5,608 nt of DNA from Chloroflexi bacterium RBG_16_64_32 (GCA_001795235.1 MGNZ01000014.1:1818-7425); one strand, 5' to 3'. Shown: positions 1 through 4,958, counted from the stretch's first letter. Notes: generated by a model from the sequence alone, not told the origin. Program-made: numbers and translations.

Positions 1-53
1 GCTTGGATCGGCGAGCCGACCGAGACGGCGCATAGAGCAGAGGATCGTGTGTG

Positions 54-84
54 CCCCTTCGGTTGCGAGCCGGAGGGGTTTTTT
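54..84 (+). terminator. Intrinsic terminator upstream of panD
   Basis: The arms 54-62 (CCCCTTCGG) and 70-78 (CCGGAGGGG) pair over nine base pairs with one T-G wobble. They enclose a 7-base loop and are followed at once by six T residues (79-84), the classic form of a Rho-independent terminator on the + strand. It lies 43 bases before the panD start. It may end transcription of a gene to the left, whose last codons could be in frame up to the TAG at 33-35, or it may be an attenuator in a pan leader. No promoter is evident in the short gap between it and panD. Its presence also argues against starting panD at the in-frame GTG at 49. Confidence 0.82.
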
Positions 85-110
85 GGCGCCCCTGCGGAGA
101 GGGAGGTTCG

Positions 111-115
111 AGGAG
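111..115 (+). promoter_or_regulatory. Ribosome binding site of panD
   Basis: AGGAG lies 11 bases before the ATG at 127. It selects this ATG over the in-frame GTG at 118, which would leave only two bases of spacing, and over the GTG at 49, which would run through the terminator. Confidence 0.7.
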
Positions 116-126
116 AAGTGCGCACG

Positions 127-504
127 ATGCTCAAGAGCAAGATACATCGGGCGACGGTGACAGACGCCGATGTCGACTACGAGGGCTCCATCACCCTCGA
201 CCCGGTGCTCATGGAGGCCGCCGACATCCTGCCTTATGAGCAGGTGCACGTGCTGGACATCAACAACGGCTCGCGGCTGTCGACCTACGTGATCGAGGGG
301 GAGCGCGGTTCGGGCGAGATAGCCATCAACGGCGCCGCCGCCCGCCTGGTCAACCTGGGCGACAAGGTCATCATCCTCACCTACCAGGAGATGGACGACC
401 AGGCGGCCCGCACGTGCAAGCCAAGACTGGTGTACGTGGACGGGGCGAACCGGATAGACCACACGATCGGCGTGCCGCAGGAGGCGGTCGAGGCCGCGCC
501 CTGA
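127..504 (+). CDS. panD: Aspartate 1-decarboxylase (pyruvoyl-dependent)
   Basis: PanD converts L-aspartate to beta-alanine and CO2 in the cytosol, supplying the beta-alanine half of pantothenate. The 125-residue product matches the family length. The proenzyme cleaves itself between Gly and Ser to create a pyruvoyl group; the matching site is Gly20-Ser21 in YEGS. Other E. coli active-site positions are present at a constant offset of four: Lys5, Tyr18, Arg50, Thr53, Tyr54 and Asn68 (in the INGAAA stretch). The ATG at 127 was chosen because MLKSKIHR aligns with the usual N-terminus and has an AGGAG upstream. The gene is first of three pantothenate genes, with panB starting 31 bases after its stop. 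The last 15 or so residues are not conserved in my recollection of the family. All catalytic residues look intact, so it should be functional. Confidence 0.97.
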   Translation: MLKSKIHRATVTDADVDYEGSITLDPVLMEAADILPYEQVHVLDINNGSRLSTYVIEGERGSGEIAINGAAARLVNLGDKVIILTYQEMDDQAARTCKPRLVYVDGANRIDHTIGVPQEAVEAAP

Positions 505-520
505 GCGGGCGGGCCGTCTG

Positions 521-527
521 AAGGAGG
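521..527 (+). promoter_or_regulatory. Strong ribosome binding site of panB
   Basis: AAGGAGG, a near-perfect Shine-Dalgarno sequence, lies eight bases before the panB ATG. It is the strongest such site in the window and fixes the panB start. Confidence 0.85.
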
Positions 528-535
528 CGGACACA

Positions 536-1378
536 ATGGAGCGACGCGTGTCGATAACCGACCTGAAGGCGATGAAGAAACGCGGTGAGCGCATCGCCAT
601 GCTCACCGCCTACGACTATCCCAGCGCGCGGATGGTGGAGGAGGCCGGCGTGCCCATCATCCTTGTAGGCGATAGCTTGGGGATGGTCGTCCTGGGCTAC
701 GATTCCACGATCCCGGTGACGATGGACGAGATGCTGCATCACGTGAAGGCGGTCGTCCGCGGCACGCGAAGAGCCCACGTAGTCGCCGATATGCCGTTCA
801 TGAGCTACCAGGCCGGCCCCCAGGACGCCCTCCGCAACGCCGGGAGGATGCTCAAGGAGGGGGGAGCGCAGTCCGTGAAGCTGGAGGGCGGCCAGCGGAC
901 GGCCGAGGCCGTCCGTCTCCTGGTGGCGTCCGGGATACCCGTTATGGGCCACCTGGGTCTGACGCCGCAGTCCGTGAACCAGATCGGGGGCTACAAGGTG
1001 CAGGGGAAGACCCCGGCCGCCGCCGTCAAGCTCGTCAACGACGCCGTGACCCTGGCAGAGGCGGGGGTGTACGCCATCGTCCTGGAGACCATTCCGGCCC
1101 AGCTCGCAAAGATGGTCACGGAGAAAGTGAGCGTGCCCACCATCGGCATCGGCGCCGGGCCCCACTGCGACGGACAGGTGCAGGTGTTCCACGACATGCT
1201 GGGCCTGTTCGCGGACTTTGTCCCCAAGCATGCGAAGCGGTACGCTCGGATCGGGGAGGTCGTCGTCGAGGCGGTCAGCCGGTACGTCGACGAGGTACAG
1301 GAAGGCGATTTCCCCACTGACAAGGAAAGCTTCTTCGTGGACGAGTCAGCGTTCTCCGAGCTGACACAGCTCGGATAG
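536..1378 (+). CDS. panB: 3-methyl-2-oxobutanoate hydroxymethyltransferase
   Basis: PanB transfers a hydroxymethyl group from 5,10-methylene-tetrahydrofolate to 2-oxoisovalerate, giving ketopantoate, the first committed step of the pantoate branch. The 280-residue product is a TIM-barrel protein of the phosphoenolpyruvate/pyruvate superfamily, slightly longer than E. coli PanB. Visible signatures are LTAYDYPSA near residue 23, VGDSLGMVVLGYDST at 44-58 with the Mg-binding Asp46 (next to Ser47), VADMPFMSY with Asp85, VKLEGG with Lys115 and Glu117, GHLGLTPQS at 138-146, and VLETIP with the presumed catalytic Glu184. GIGAGPHCDGQVQVFHDMLG in the C-terminal third is also typical. The ATG is well supported by the AAGGAGG. 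The gene follows panD closely, as expected of one transcript. Nothing in it looks damaged. Confidence 0.97.
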   Translation: MERRVSITDLKAMKKRGERIAMLTAYDYPSARMVEEAGVPIILVGDSLGMVVLGYDSTIPVTMDEMLHHVKAVVRGTRRAHVVADMPFMSYQAGPQDALRNAGRMLKEGGAQSVKLEGGQRTAEAVRLLVASGIPVMGHLGLTPQSVNQIGGYKVQGKTPAAAVKLVNDAVTLAEAGVYAIVLETIPAQLAKMVTEKVSVPTIGIGAGPHCDGQVQVFHDMLGLFADFVPKHAKRYARIGEVVVEAVSRYVDEVQEGDFPTDKESFFVDESAFSELTQLG

Positions 1379-1414
1379 TCGAAGCACCCCCAGTTGTACA
1401 CCGCACCAGCCAGA

Positions 1415-1433
1415 TCGGGGCGATTCGCCCTGG
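1415..1433 (+). other. Small hairpin before panC
   Basis: Arms 1415-1422 and 1426-1433 can pair over eight base pairs, two of them G-T wobbles, around a 3-base ATT loop. The five-base core GGGCG/CGCCC is perfect. The structure ends 16 bases before the panC start codon and has no T-run, so it is not an intrinsic terminator. It could affect translation of panC, or be chance in GC-rich DNA. Confidence 0.35.
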
Positions 1434-1449
1434 CGCGGTTCAGGTTGCC

Positions 1450-2304
1450 GTGAATGTCGTAGAGACCGTCGCCGGGATGGACTCGGCCCGGGCCGCCCTG
1501 AGCGGCGCCGTCGGCCTCGTGCCGACGATGGGCGCGCTGCACGACGGCCACCTGTCGCTGGTGCGCAAGGCCAGGGCGGACAGCGATCACGTGGTCGTAA
1601 GCGTGTTTGTGAACCCCACTCAGTTCGGCCCCCAGGAGGACCTCCAGACGTACCCACGTGACATGCACCGCGACCTGCGTCTGCTGGAAGCCGAGGGAGT
1701 CGACATCGTGTTCGCGCCCTCGACTGGCGAGATGTACCCGCCCGGCTTTGACGAGTGGGTGGAGGTACGCGGGCCGCTAACCGCTACCCTGGAGGGCGCC
1801 TTTCGGCCCCAGTTCTTTCGCGGCGTGACCACCGTGGTGGCGCGGCTGTTGCGCATCGTCCAGCCGCACCGGGCCTACTTCGGCGAGAAGGACGCCCAGC
1901 AGCTCCGAGTGGTGCGCCGGATGGTGCGGGAGCAGGGGCTTCCGGTGGAGATTGTGGCCATGCCCACTGTGCGGGAGCCGGACGGACTGGCGATGAGCAG
2001 TCGCAACGCCTACCTGTCGCGGGAGGAGCGGCGGGCGGCGCTGGTGGCGCCGCGGGCGCTGGAGCTGGCAAAAGACATGGTCGAGCGCGGCGGGGAGAAA
2101 GACGTTGCCCGGCTGAAACAAGCGATGGAGCGCCACATCCGCCGGGAGCCGCTGGTCCGCATCGATTACATCGCCGTGACGGACTGCGAGACGCTGGAGG
2201 AGCTGGCGGTGATCGAGCGGCCGGCGCTGCTGCTGCTGGCGCTGCGGGTGGGCGCCACCCGCCTGATCGACAACGGGCTGCTGGCTCTAGATCGCTCGCC
2301 CTGA
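1450..2304 (+). CDS. panC: Pantothenate synthetase (pantoate--beta-alanine ligase)
   Basis: PanC uses ATP to activate pantoate as pantoyl-adenylate and then joins it to beta-alanine, completing pantothenate synthesis. The 284-residue product belongs to the class I tRNA-synthetase-like nucleotidyltransferase fold and has normal length. Motifs in order: PTMGALHDGH at 25-34, holding the ATP-binding pair His31 and His34; FVNPTQF at 53-59 with Gln58; LEGAFRPQFFRGV at 114-126; GEKDAQQ at 145-151; MSSRN at 182-186, the equivalent of KMSKS; and RLIDN near the end. The GTG start puts VNVVET where the family begins, and no ATG lies nearby. The Shine-Dalgarno match is poor (AGG at 1442-1444). A 71-base gap separates it from panB, but same-strand placement after panD and panB supports a shared operon. 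Confidence 0.96.
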   Translation: MNVVETVAGMDSARAALSGAVGLVPTMGALHDGHLSLVRKARADSDHVVVSVFVNPTQFGPQEDLQTYPRDMHRDLRLLEAEGVDIVFAPSTGEMYPPGFDEWVEVRGPLTATLEGAFRPQFFRGVTTVVARLLRIVQPHRAYFGEKDAQQLRVVRRMVREQGLPVEIVAMPTVREPDGLAMSSRNAYLSREERRAALVAPRALELAKDMVERGGEKDVARLKQAMERHIRREPLVRIDYIAVTDCETLEELAVIERPALLLLALRVGATRLIDNGLLALDRSP

Positions 2305-2313
2305 GCCGCGACC

Positions 2314-2345
2314 GTGCAGGGACGGCCTGAAGCCTGCCCCTGCGT
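2314..2345 (+). other. Hairpin after panC, possible weak terminator
   Basis: GCAGGG (2316-2321) pairs with CCCTGC (2338-2343). An inner GGC (2324-2326) pairs with GCC (2332-2334) around a CTGAA loop, and two outer G-T pairs can extend it. It begins ten bases after the panC stop, where a terminator would be expected, but no T-run follows. It could slow or end transcription with other factors, or simply be a GC-rich inverted repeat. Confidence 0.35.
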
Positions 2346-2396
2346 GGGAGTGGGACCGACATGCCGTGCGGCCTGTCCCGCCTCCGCGCCCGCTTG

Positions 2397-2405
2397 TGCT
2401 AGAAT
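2397..2405 (+). promoter_or_regulatory. Extended -10 promoter of yebC
   Basis: TGCTAGAAT matches the extended -10 pattern TGnTATAAT with one change in the hexamer. No convincing -35 box lies 16-18 bases upstream, which is tolerated when the TGn element is present. Transcription would be expected to begin about seven bases later, near 2412, leaving a leader of only about seven bases before the yebC ATG at 2419. This fits the absence of a Shine-Dalgarno sequence there. It would make yebC-ruvC-ruvA a transcription unit separate from the pan genes. Confidence 0.5.
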
Positions 2406-2418
2406 ACGTCCGAGCGGT

Positions 2419-3174
2419 ATGGGCGGACATTCGCACTGGTCTACGATCAAGCGCCAGAAGGGGGCGTCCGACGCCAAGCGCGGACAGCTCTTCACCAAGC
2501 TATCAAAAGAGGTCACGGTCGCCGCCCGTGCCGGCGGCGGCGATCCCGACATGAACCCCCGCCTGCGGCTGGCCGTGGACAAGGCGCGCGAGAGCAACAT
2601 GCCTGCCGACACCATTAAGCGCGCCATCGAGCGGGGAGCCGGCGCCGGCGAAGGGGCGGATCTCGTCGAGGCGGCATTCGAGGGCTACGGGCCCGGCGGC
2701 GTGGCCATCATCATGCAGGTGGTCACCGACAACCGCAACCGCACCGTGTCGGAGATCCGCACCACTCTCAGTCGCAACGGTGGCACCCTGGGCGAGTCGG
2801 GGAGCGTGGCCTGGCAGTTCGACAGCGTTGGGTTCATCGCCCTCGACGTGGGCGACGGCGATCCGGAGGAGGTGGCGCTGGCCGCCATCGACGCCGGGGC
2901 CGAGGACGTCCGCGCCGAGGACGACCGAGTCGAAGTGTATACGGCGCCAACTGAGCTGGACAAGGTACGTCGGGCGCTGGAGGAAGTGGGCCTCTCCATC
3001 GCCACCGCTGAGCTTTCCATGTTGCCCAAGAACAGCATCACCCTGGACGATAAGTCAGCCTCGCAGGTGCTCAGGCTGCTCGACATCCTGGAGGACCTGG
3101 ACGATGTCCAGAAGGTGTTCTCCAACGCCGACTTCCCCGATTCTGTCCTCATGGAGTACGCCGCGGCTCAGTAG
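2419..3174 (+). CDS. yebC: YebC/TACO1-family translation factor
   Basis: The 251-residue product is a full-length member of the YebC/TACO1 family. Older annotation calls these proteins transcriptional regulators; more recent work on bacterial YebC and mitochondrial TACO1 supports a ribosome-associated role that relieves stalling, notably at proline-rich stretches. Clear signatures are GHSHWSTIKRQKGASDAKRG from residue 3, NPRLRLAVDKARESNMP at 46-62, IKRAIERGAG at 66-75, YGPGGVA at 89-95 and DNRNRT at 103-108. The ATG at 2419 gives the canonical MGGHSHW start; an in-frame ATG-less extension back to GTG 2314 has no family resemblance and is rejected. No good Shine-Dalgarno precedes it, but an extended -10 lies just upstream. 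Linkage to ruv genes is common for this family. It does not itself show a link in function to recombination. Confidence 0.95.
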   Translation: MGGHSHWSTIKRQKGASDAKRGQLFTKLSKEVTVAARAGGGDPDMNPRLRLAVDKARESNMPADTIKRAIERGAGAGEGADLVEAAFEGYGPGGVAIIMQVVTDNRNRTVSEIRTTLSRNGGTLGESGSVAWQFDSVGFIALDVGDGDPEEVALAAIDAGAEDVRAEDDRVEVYTAPTELDKVRRALEEVGLSIATAELSMLPKNSITLDDKSASQVLRLLDILEDLDDVQKVFSNADFPDSVLMEYAAAQ

Positions 3175-3202
3175 GCGCCGGGCGAGTGCTACCAGTGGCC
3201 GC

Positions 3203-3835
3203 GTGACCCTTCGACCCTTCGGTAAGACTCAGGGCAGGCTTCGCTCCCGCCAGGGTCGCCCGGCGGGGCCGGGCTGGGCGGGTCTGGCGACAGGGCAGGC
3301 TCACACAGACGCTCTAATCGTCCTTGGCATAGACCCTGGTATCGCCATCACCGGCTACGGCATCGTGCGCGTGCAGGGCCGCGATCACACCTCGTTGGGC
3401 TTCGGAGCGATTCGCGCGCCGGAGCGTCTCTCGCGTGGCGAACGGCTGCTGACCATATACCGGGGCCTGCTGCAGGTGATCCGCGAGTGGCGGCCGCACG
3501 AGGTGGCCGTGGAGGACTTCTACGCCGGGCACGTGCGCGCCGCGGTGGCCATTGGGGAGGCGCGGGCGATGGCGCTGCTGGCGGCGGCGCAGGCGGAGTT
3601 GCCGGTGTCCCTGTACAAGCCGCTGGAGGTGAAGCAGTTCGTGACCAGCTACGGCCAGGGGAGCAAGGAGCAGGTGCAGGAGATGGTTCGGGTGCTGCTG
3701 GAGCTGGCCGAACCGCCGCAGCCGGCGGACGCCGCCGACGCCCTGGCGGTGGCGCTCTGCCACTGCTTCAGGCGAGCTTCCACCCCGGGAAGGCCAGGCT
3801 TAAGCCTGACAAAGGGGCGAGGGGTGCGCCCGTGA
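3203..3835 (+). CDS. ruvC: Holliday junction resolvase RuvC, start uncertain
   Basis: RuvC is the dimeric, Mg-dependent endonuclease that cuts Holliday junctions held by RuvAB. The conserved core starts at about 3314 with LIVLGIDPG. The four acidic catalytic residues are present: Asp44 in GIDPG, Glu104 in VEDFY, and Asp176 and Asp179 in ADAADALA (numbered from GTG 3203). The Glu-to-Asp spacing of 72 equals that of E. coli. Length from the core is about 174 residues, normal for the family. The start is a problem: the nearest ATG, GTG or TTG in frame is GTG 3203, giving about 36 extra Arg/Gly-rich residues encoded partly by a dispersed repeat. CTG at 3284 is a shorter non-standard choice, leaving a ten-residue extension. 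The 3' end overlaps ruvA by GTGA, indicating translational coupling. Confidence 0.93.
   Translation: MTLRPFGKTQGRLRSRQGRPAGPGWAGLATGQAHTDALIVLGIDPGIAITGYGIVRVQGRDHTSLGFGAIRAPERLSRGERLLTIYRGLLQVIREWRPHEVAVEDFYAGHVRAAVAIGEARAMALLAAAQAELPVSLYKPLEVKQFVTSYGQGSKEQVQEMVRVLLELAEPPQPADAADALAVALCHCFRRASTPGRPGLSLTKGRGVRP
3207..3240 (-). repeat. Dispersed repeat, copy 1 (reverse orientation)
   Basis: Read on the - strand this begins AGCCTGCCCTGAG and ends with CCGAAGGG followed by TCGAAGGG. It matches the two + strand copies at 4561-4611 and 4646-4670. It lies in the yebC-ruvC gap, inside the possible N-terminal extension of ruvC. The outer parts are conserved and the middle (TCTTA) differs, as in degenerate members of a short non-coding repeat family. 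Confidence 0.65.
3230..3301 (+). repeat. Pair of 11-base direct repeats before ruvC core
   Basis: CAGGGCAGGCT occurs at 3230-3240 and again, identically, at 3291-3301, 61 bases apart. The first copy is one edge of the dispersed repeat at 3207-3240; the second may be a remnant of another copy or a short duplication next to an insertion. Between them lies the GC hairpin at 3258-3274. Confidence 0.5.
3258..3274 (+). other. Strong GC hairpin just before the RuvC core
   Basis: GCCCGG (3258-3263) and CCGGGC (3269-3274) form a perfect six-base-pair stem around a CGGGG loop. No T-run follows. It sits 40 bases before the first codon of conserved RuvC sequence, so in mRNA it would be either within the extended ruvC reading frame or in its leader. 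Confidence 0.4.
3795..3808. repeat. 14-base perfect palindrome at the ruvC 3' end
   Basis: CAGGCTTAAGCCTG is a perfect palindrome within the last codons of ruvC, about 24 bases before the ruvA start. Its arms resemble the edge sequence of the dispersed repeat (CAGGCT). It may be a fragment of related repeat DNA that now encodes the divergent RuvC tail, or chance. Confidence 0.45.
3819..3824 (+). promoter_or_regulatory. Ribosome binding site of ruvA
   Basis: GAGGGG lies seven bases before the GTG at 3832, inside the last codons of ruvC. It supports the GTG start for ruvA and its coupling to ruvC. Confidence 0.6.
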
Positions 3836-4419
3836 GCCCCATCGCCCGCCTCAGGGGCGTGGTGGCGGAGTGCGGCCCGGACTGGCTCATCGTGGACGTG
3901 GGAGGTGTCGGCTACCTGGTGTACGGCCCTGCCGGCACTACCGCCGGAGCGAAGGCGGGAGCCGAGATCGCGCTCCATACCCATCTGGCGGTGCGCGAGG
4001 ACGACATGACGCTGTACGGATTCGCCTCGACAGAGGAGCGGCGTCTGTTCCAGACGCTAATCGCTGTGGGCGGCGTCGGCCCCAAGGCGGCGCTGGCGCT
4101 GCTGTCCGTGATGAATGTCGAAGAGCTGTCGTACGCGATCGCCTCCGAAAACACGGCGGCGCTGGCGCGAGCGCCCGGAGTGGGGCAGAAGCTGGCCAGC
4201 CGCATCGTGCTGGAGCTGCGGGGCAAGCTGGTGGCGGAGGCCCCCGCCTACGGCGGGGCGGAGCAGTCGGAGGTGGTATCCGCGCTCATCGGGTTGGGCT
4301 ACACGCAGTCGGAGGCGATTGAGGCGGTGGCGAAGAGCGAGCTGCCGGCGGACGCCCCTGTCGAGGATAAGGTTAGGCTGGCCCTCAGCTACTTCGGGCG
4401 GGGGAGAGCAGCGGAGTAG
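3832..4419 (+). CDS. ruvA: Holliday junction DNA-binding subunit RuvA
   Basis: RuvA binds four-way DNA junctions as a tetramer and loads the RuvB motor for branch migration. The 195-residue product has normal length and all three domains. The N-terminal OB-fold includes IARLRG at 4-9 and VDVGGVGYLV at 21-30, with REDDMTLYGF at 55-64 containing the acidic pin residues Glu56 and Asp57. Two helix-hairpin-helix motifs follow: IAVGGVGPKAALALLS at 77-92 and LARAPGVGQKLASRIVLEL at 111-129. The C-terminal RuvB-binding domain (about 148-190) carries ALIGLGYTQSEAIEAV. The GTG start overlaps the ruvC stop as GTGA and has a GAGGGG seven bases upstream. ruvB, often the next gene, does not follow here. The last codons and stop are echoed downstream by an imperfect duplication. 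Confidence 0.96.
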   Translation: MSPIARLRGVVAECGPDWLIVDVGGVGYLVYGPAGTTAGAKAGAEIALHTHLAVREDDMTLYGFASTEERRLFQTLIAVGGVGPKAALALLSVMNVEELSYAIASENTAALARAPGVGQKLASRIVLELRGKLVAEAPAYGGAEQSEVVSALIGLGYTQSEAIEAVAKSELPADAPVEDKVRLALSYFGRGRAAE

Positions 4420-4471
4420 GGGCGCCGCTCGCTGCGCCCTGGGGCGGGGGAGAGCCGGAGCGGAGTAGGGG
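4396..4471 (+). repeat. Imperfect duplication of the ruvA 3' end
   Basis: Copy 1 at 4396-4422 contains GGGCGGGGGAGAGC, then AGCGGAGTAGGGG, and includes the ruvA stop codon. Copy 2 at 4442-4471 repeats both blocks with three extra bases (CGG) between them. The copies start 46 bases apart. Translated, copy 1 ends GRGRAAE-stop and copy 2 would read GRGRAGAE-stop in another frame relative to ruvA. It looks like a local tandem duplication that decayed. Confidence 0.6.
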
Positions 4472-4560
4472 GAAGCGGATGTGTCCCCGCTCGCCCTGTC
4501 GCCAAAGGCGACTCGCCTGGGCGGAAGCCTGGCGCCTCTTATCCCGCCCCGTCGGGCTTC

Positions 4561-4611
4561 AGCCTGTCCTGAGCTCCCGCCTGCGGCGGACGCCGAAGGG
4601 CTGTCGAAGGG
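4561..4611 (+). repeat. Dispersed repeat, copy 2 (with internal insert)
   Basis: It starts AGCCTGTCCTGAGCT, identical to copy 3 over 15 bases, and ends with CCGAAGGG and then TCGAAGGG. Compared with copy 3, the middle is expanded by GC-rich sequence that contains a perfect hairpin (CCGCC 4577-4581, GGCGG 4585-4589, loop TGC). The doubled GAAGGG end is shared with copy 1 on the other strand. Confidence 0.65.
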
Positions 4612-4645
4612 CGAGCGGCTGCCGCCGCGCTACCGGGGCGTCCGG

Positions 4646-4670
4646 AGCCTGTCCTGAGCTTGCCGAAGGG
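4646..4670 (+). repeat. Dispersed repeat, copy 3 (compact form)
   Basis: This 25-base copy consists of AGCCTGTCCTGAGC followed by TTG and CCGAAGGG. It is the shortest and probably the most typical member seen here. It lies 34 bases after copy 2 in the same orientation. From memory, similar sequences are scattered through intergenic DNA of environmental Chloroflexota genomes; I cannot confirm this here. Confidence 0.65.
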
Positions 4671-4693
4671 AGGAGGGGACGGTGGGCTGATTG

Positions 4694-4715
4694 GGGTAGG
4701 TGCTAGCACGTACCC
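4694..4715. promoter_or_regulatory. 22-base dyad, operator-like
   Basis: The sequence GGGTA-G-GTGCTAGCAC-G-TACCC is a near-perfect inverted repeat: 20 of 22 positions are complementary, with a single G/G mismatch pair at 4699 and 4710. The centre is a perfect ten-base palindrome. Size and symmetry fit a site for a homodimeric helix-turn-helix regulator. As RNA it would form a stem with almost no loop, so a DNA site is more likely than a terminator. No gene with a clear start follows closely, except the doubtful reading frame at 4746. Confidence 0.45.
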
Positions 4716-4745
4716 GGCTCTGGTGGGGCAAGGGAGGGAGTTTGT

Positions 4746-4958
4746 TTGGCAAAAACGGGTGGTGGGAGTACGGGTGTTTCTAGAATTACACTACCGAGCC
4801 GCGGCGGCGTGAACGCTTCTCAGCCCGCCGCCAACGCCGTCATGCTCACCATCGCCGAGCGGCTACCGACCGTCACGGATCGCTGCAGAGACGGGAGGGA
4901 ACTGCGCCTGGCCGCACTTGCACCGGGCGGCATCCGGCGTTCCATCGTGCCAAACTAG
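4746..4958 (+). CDS. Doubtful small ORF, possible remnant
   Basis: A TTG-started frame of 70 codons follows the purine-rich GGGAGGGAG at 4732-4740, which is a good Shine-Dalgarno match at usable spacing, and lies 30 bases after the operator-like dyad. The predicted product begins LAKTGGGSTGVSRITLPS and is not recognised. Its second half overlaps the 3' end of the - strand ATPase, which is a well-supported gene, so at least that half is probably spurious. Codon third positions near the start are AT-rich, unlike the pan and ruv genes. It could be the broken start of a gene cut off when the ATPase locus arrived, or pure chance. Confidence 0.13.
   Translation: MAKTGGGSTGVSRITLPSRGGVNASQPAANAVMLTIAERLPTVTDRCRDGRELRLAALAPGGIRRSIVPN

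Larger units (their letters stand above)
4420..4862. other. Gene-poor intergenic region between convergent genes
   Basis: This 443-base stretch separates the ruvA stop from the stop of the - strand ATPase. I see no supportable protein gene, tRNA or rRNA in it. It holds the second copy of the ruvA-end duplication, a six-base-pair hairpin with AAA loop (4498-4512, GTCGCC and GGCGAC), two dispersed repeat copies, the 22-base dyad at 4694-4715, and an AT-richer section around 4741-4800 (29 of 60 bases G or C). A GC stem (4801-4807 with 4825-4831, 17-base loop) near its right end has no T-run on either side. No clear terminator is visible for ruvA or for the converging gene. Confidence 0.6.

Noticed and set aside
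1..35. C-terminal tail of an upstream gene ending at TAG 33-35
   Set aside because: Plausible by position before a terminator, but ten codons give no recognisable protein, and other frames are also open.
49..126. N-terminal extension of PanD from GTG at 49
   Set aside because: It would translate through the terminator hairpin and T-run, has no family resemblance, and the ATG at 127 has a ribosome site and the canonical MLKSKIHR start.
377..1231. 284-codon - strand frame opposite panD-panB
   Set aside because: It is antisense to two strongly conserved genes and its sequence is low-complexity shadow typical of GC-rich DNA.
2314..2418. Extended yebC start at GTG 2314
   Set aside because: The extra residues cover the hairpin and promoter region and resemble no YebC protein; MGGHSHW at 2419 is the canonical start.
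3207..4670. CRISPR array
   Set aside because: Only three copies, in two orientations, with irregular spacing and variable repeat centres; no regular spacer structure exists.
4479..4706. 75-codon + strand frame in the intergenic region
   Set aside because: It is composed of the dispersed repeats and translates to Arg/Ser/Gly-rich sequence without any recognisable motif or clear ribosome site.
4742..4786. Promoter formed by TTGGCA (4746-4751) and TAGAAT (4781-4786)
   Set aside because: The spacing is 29 bases, far from the usual 16-18, and no other -35 candidate fits TAGAAT.
4801..4831. Terminator for the - strand ATPase from the GCGGCGG/CCGCCGC stem
   Set aside because: The loop is 17 bases and no T-run follows the stem on the - strand; GC-rich chance pairing is as likely.
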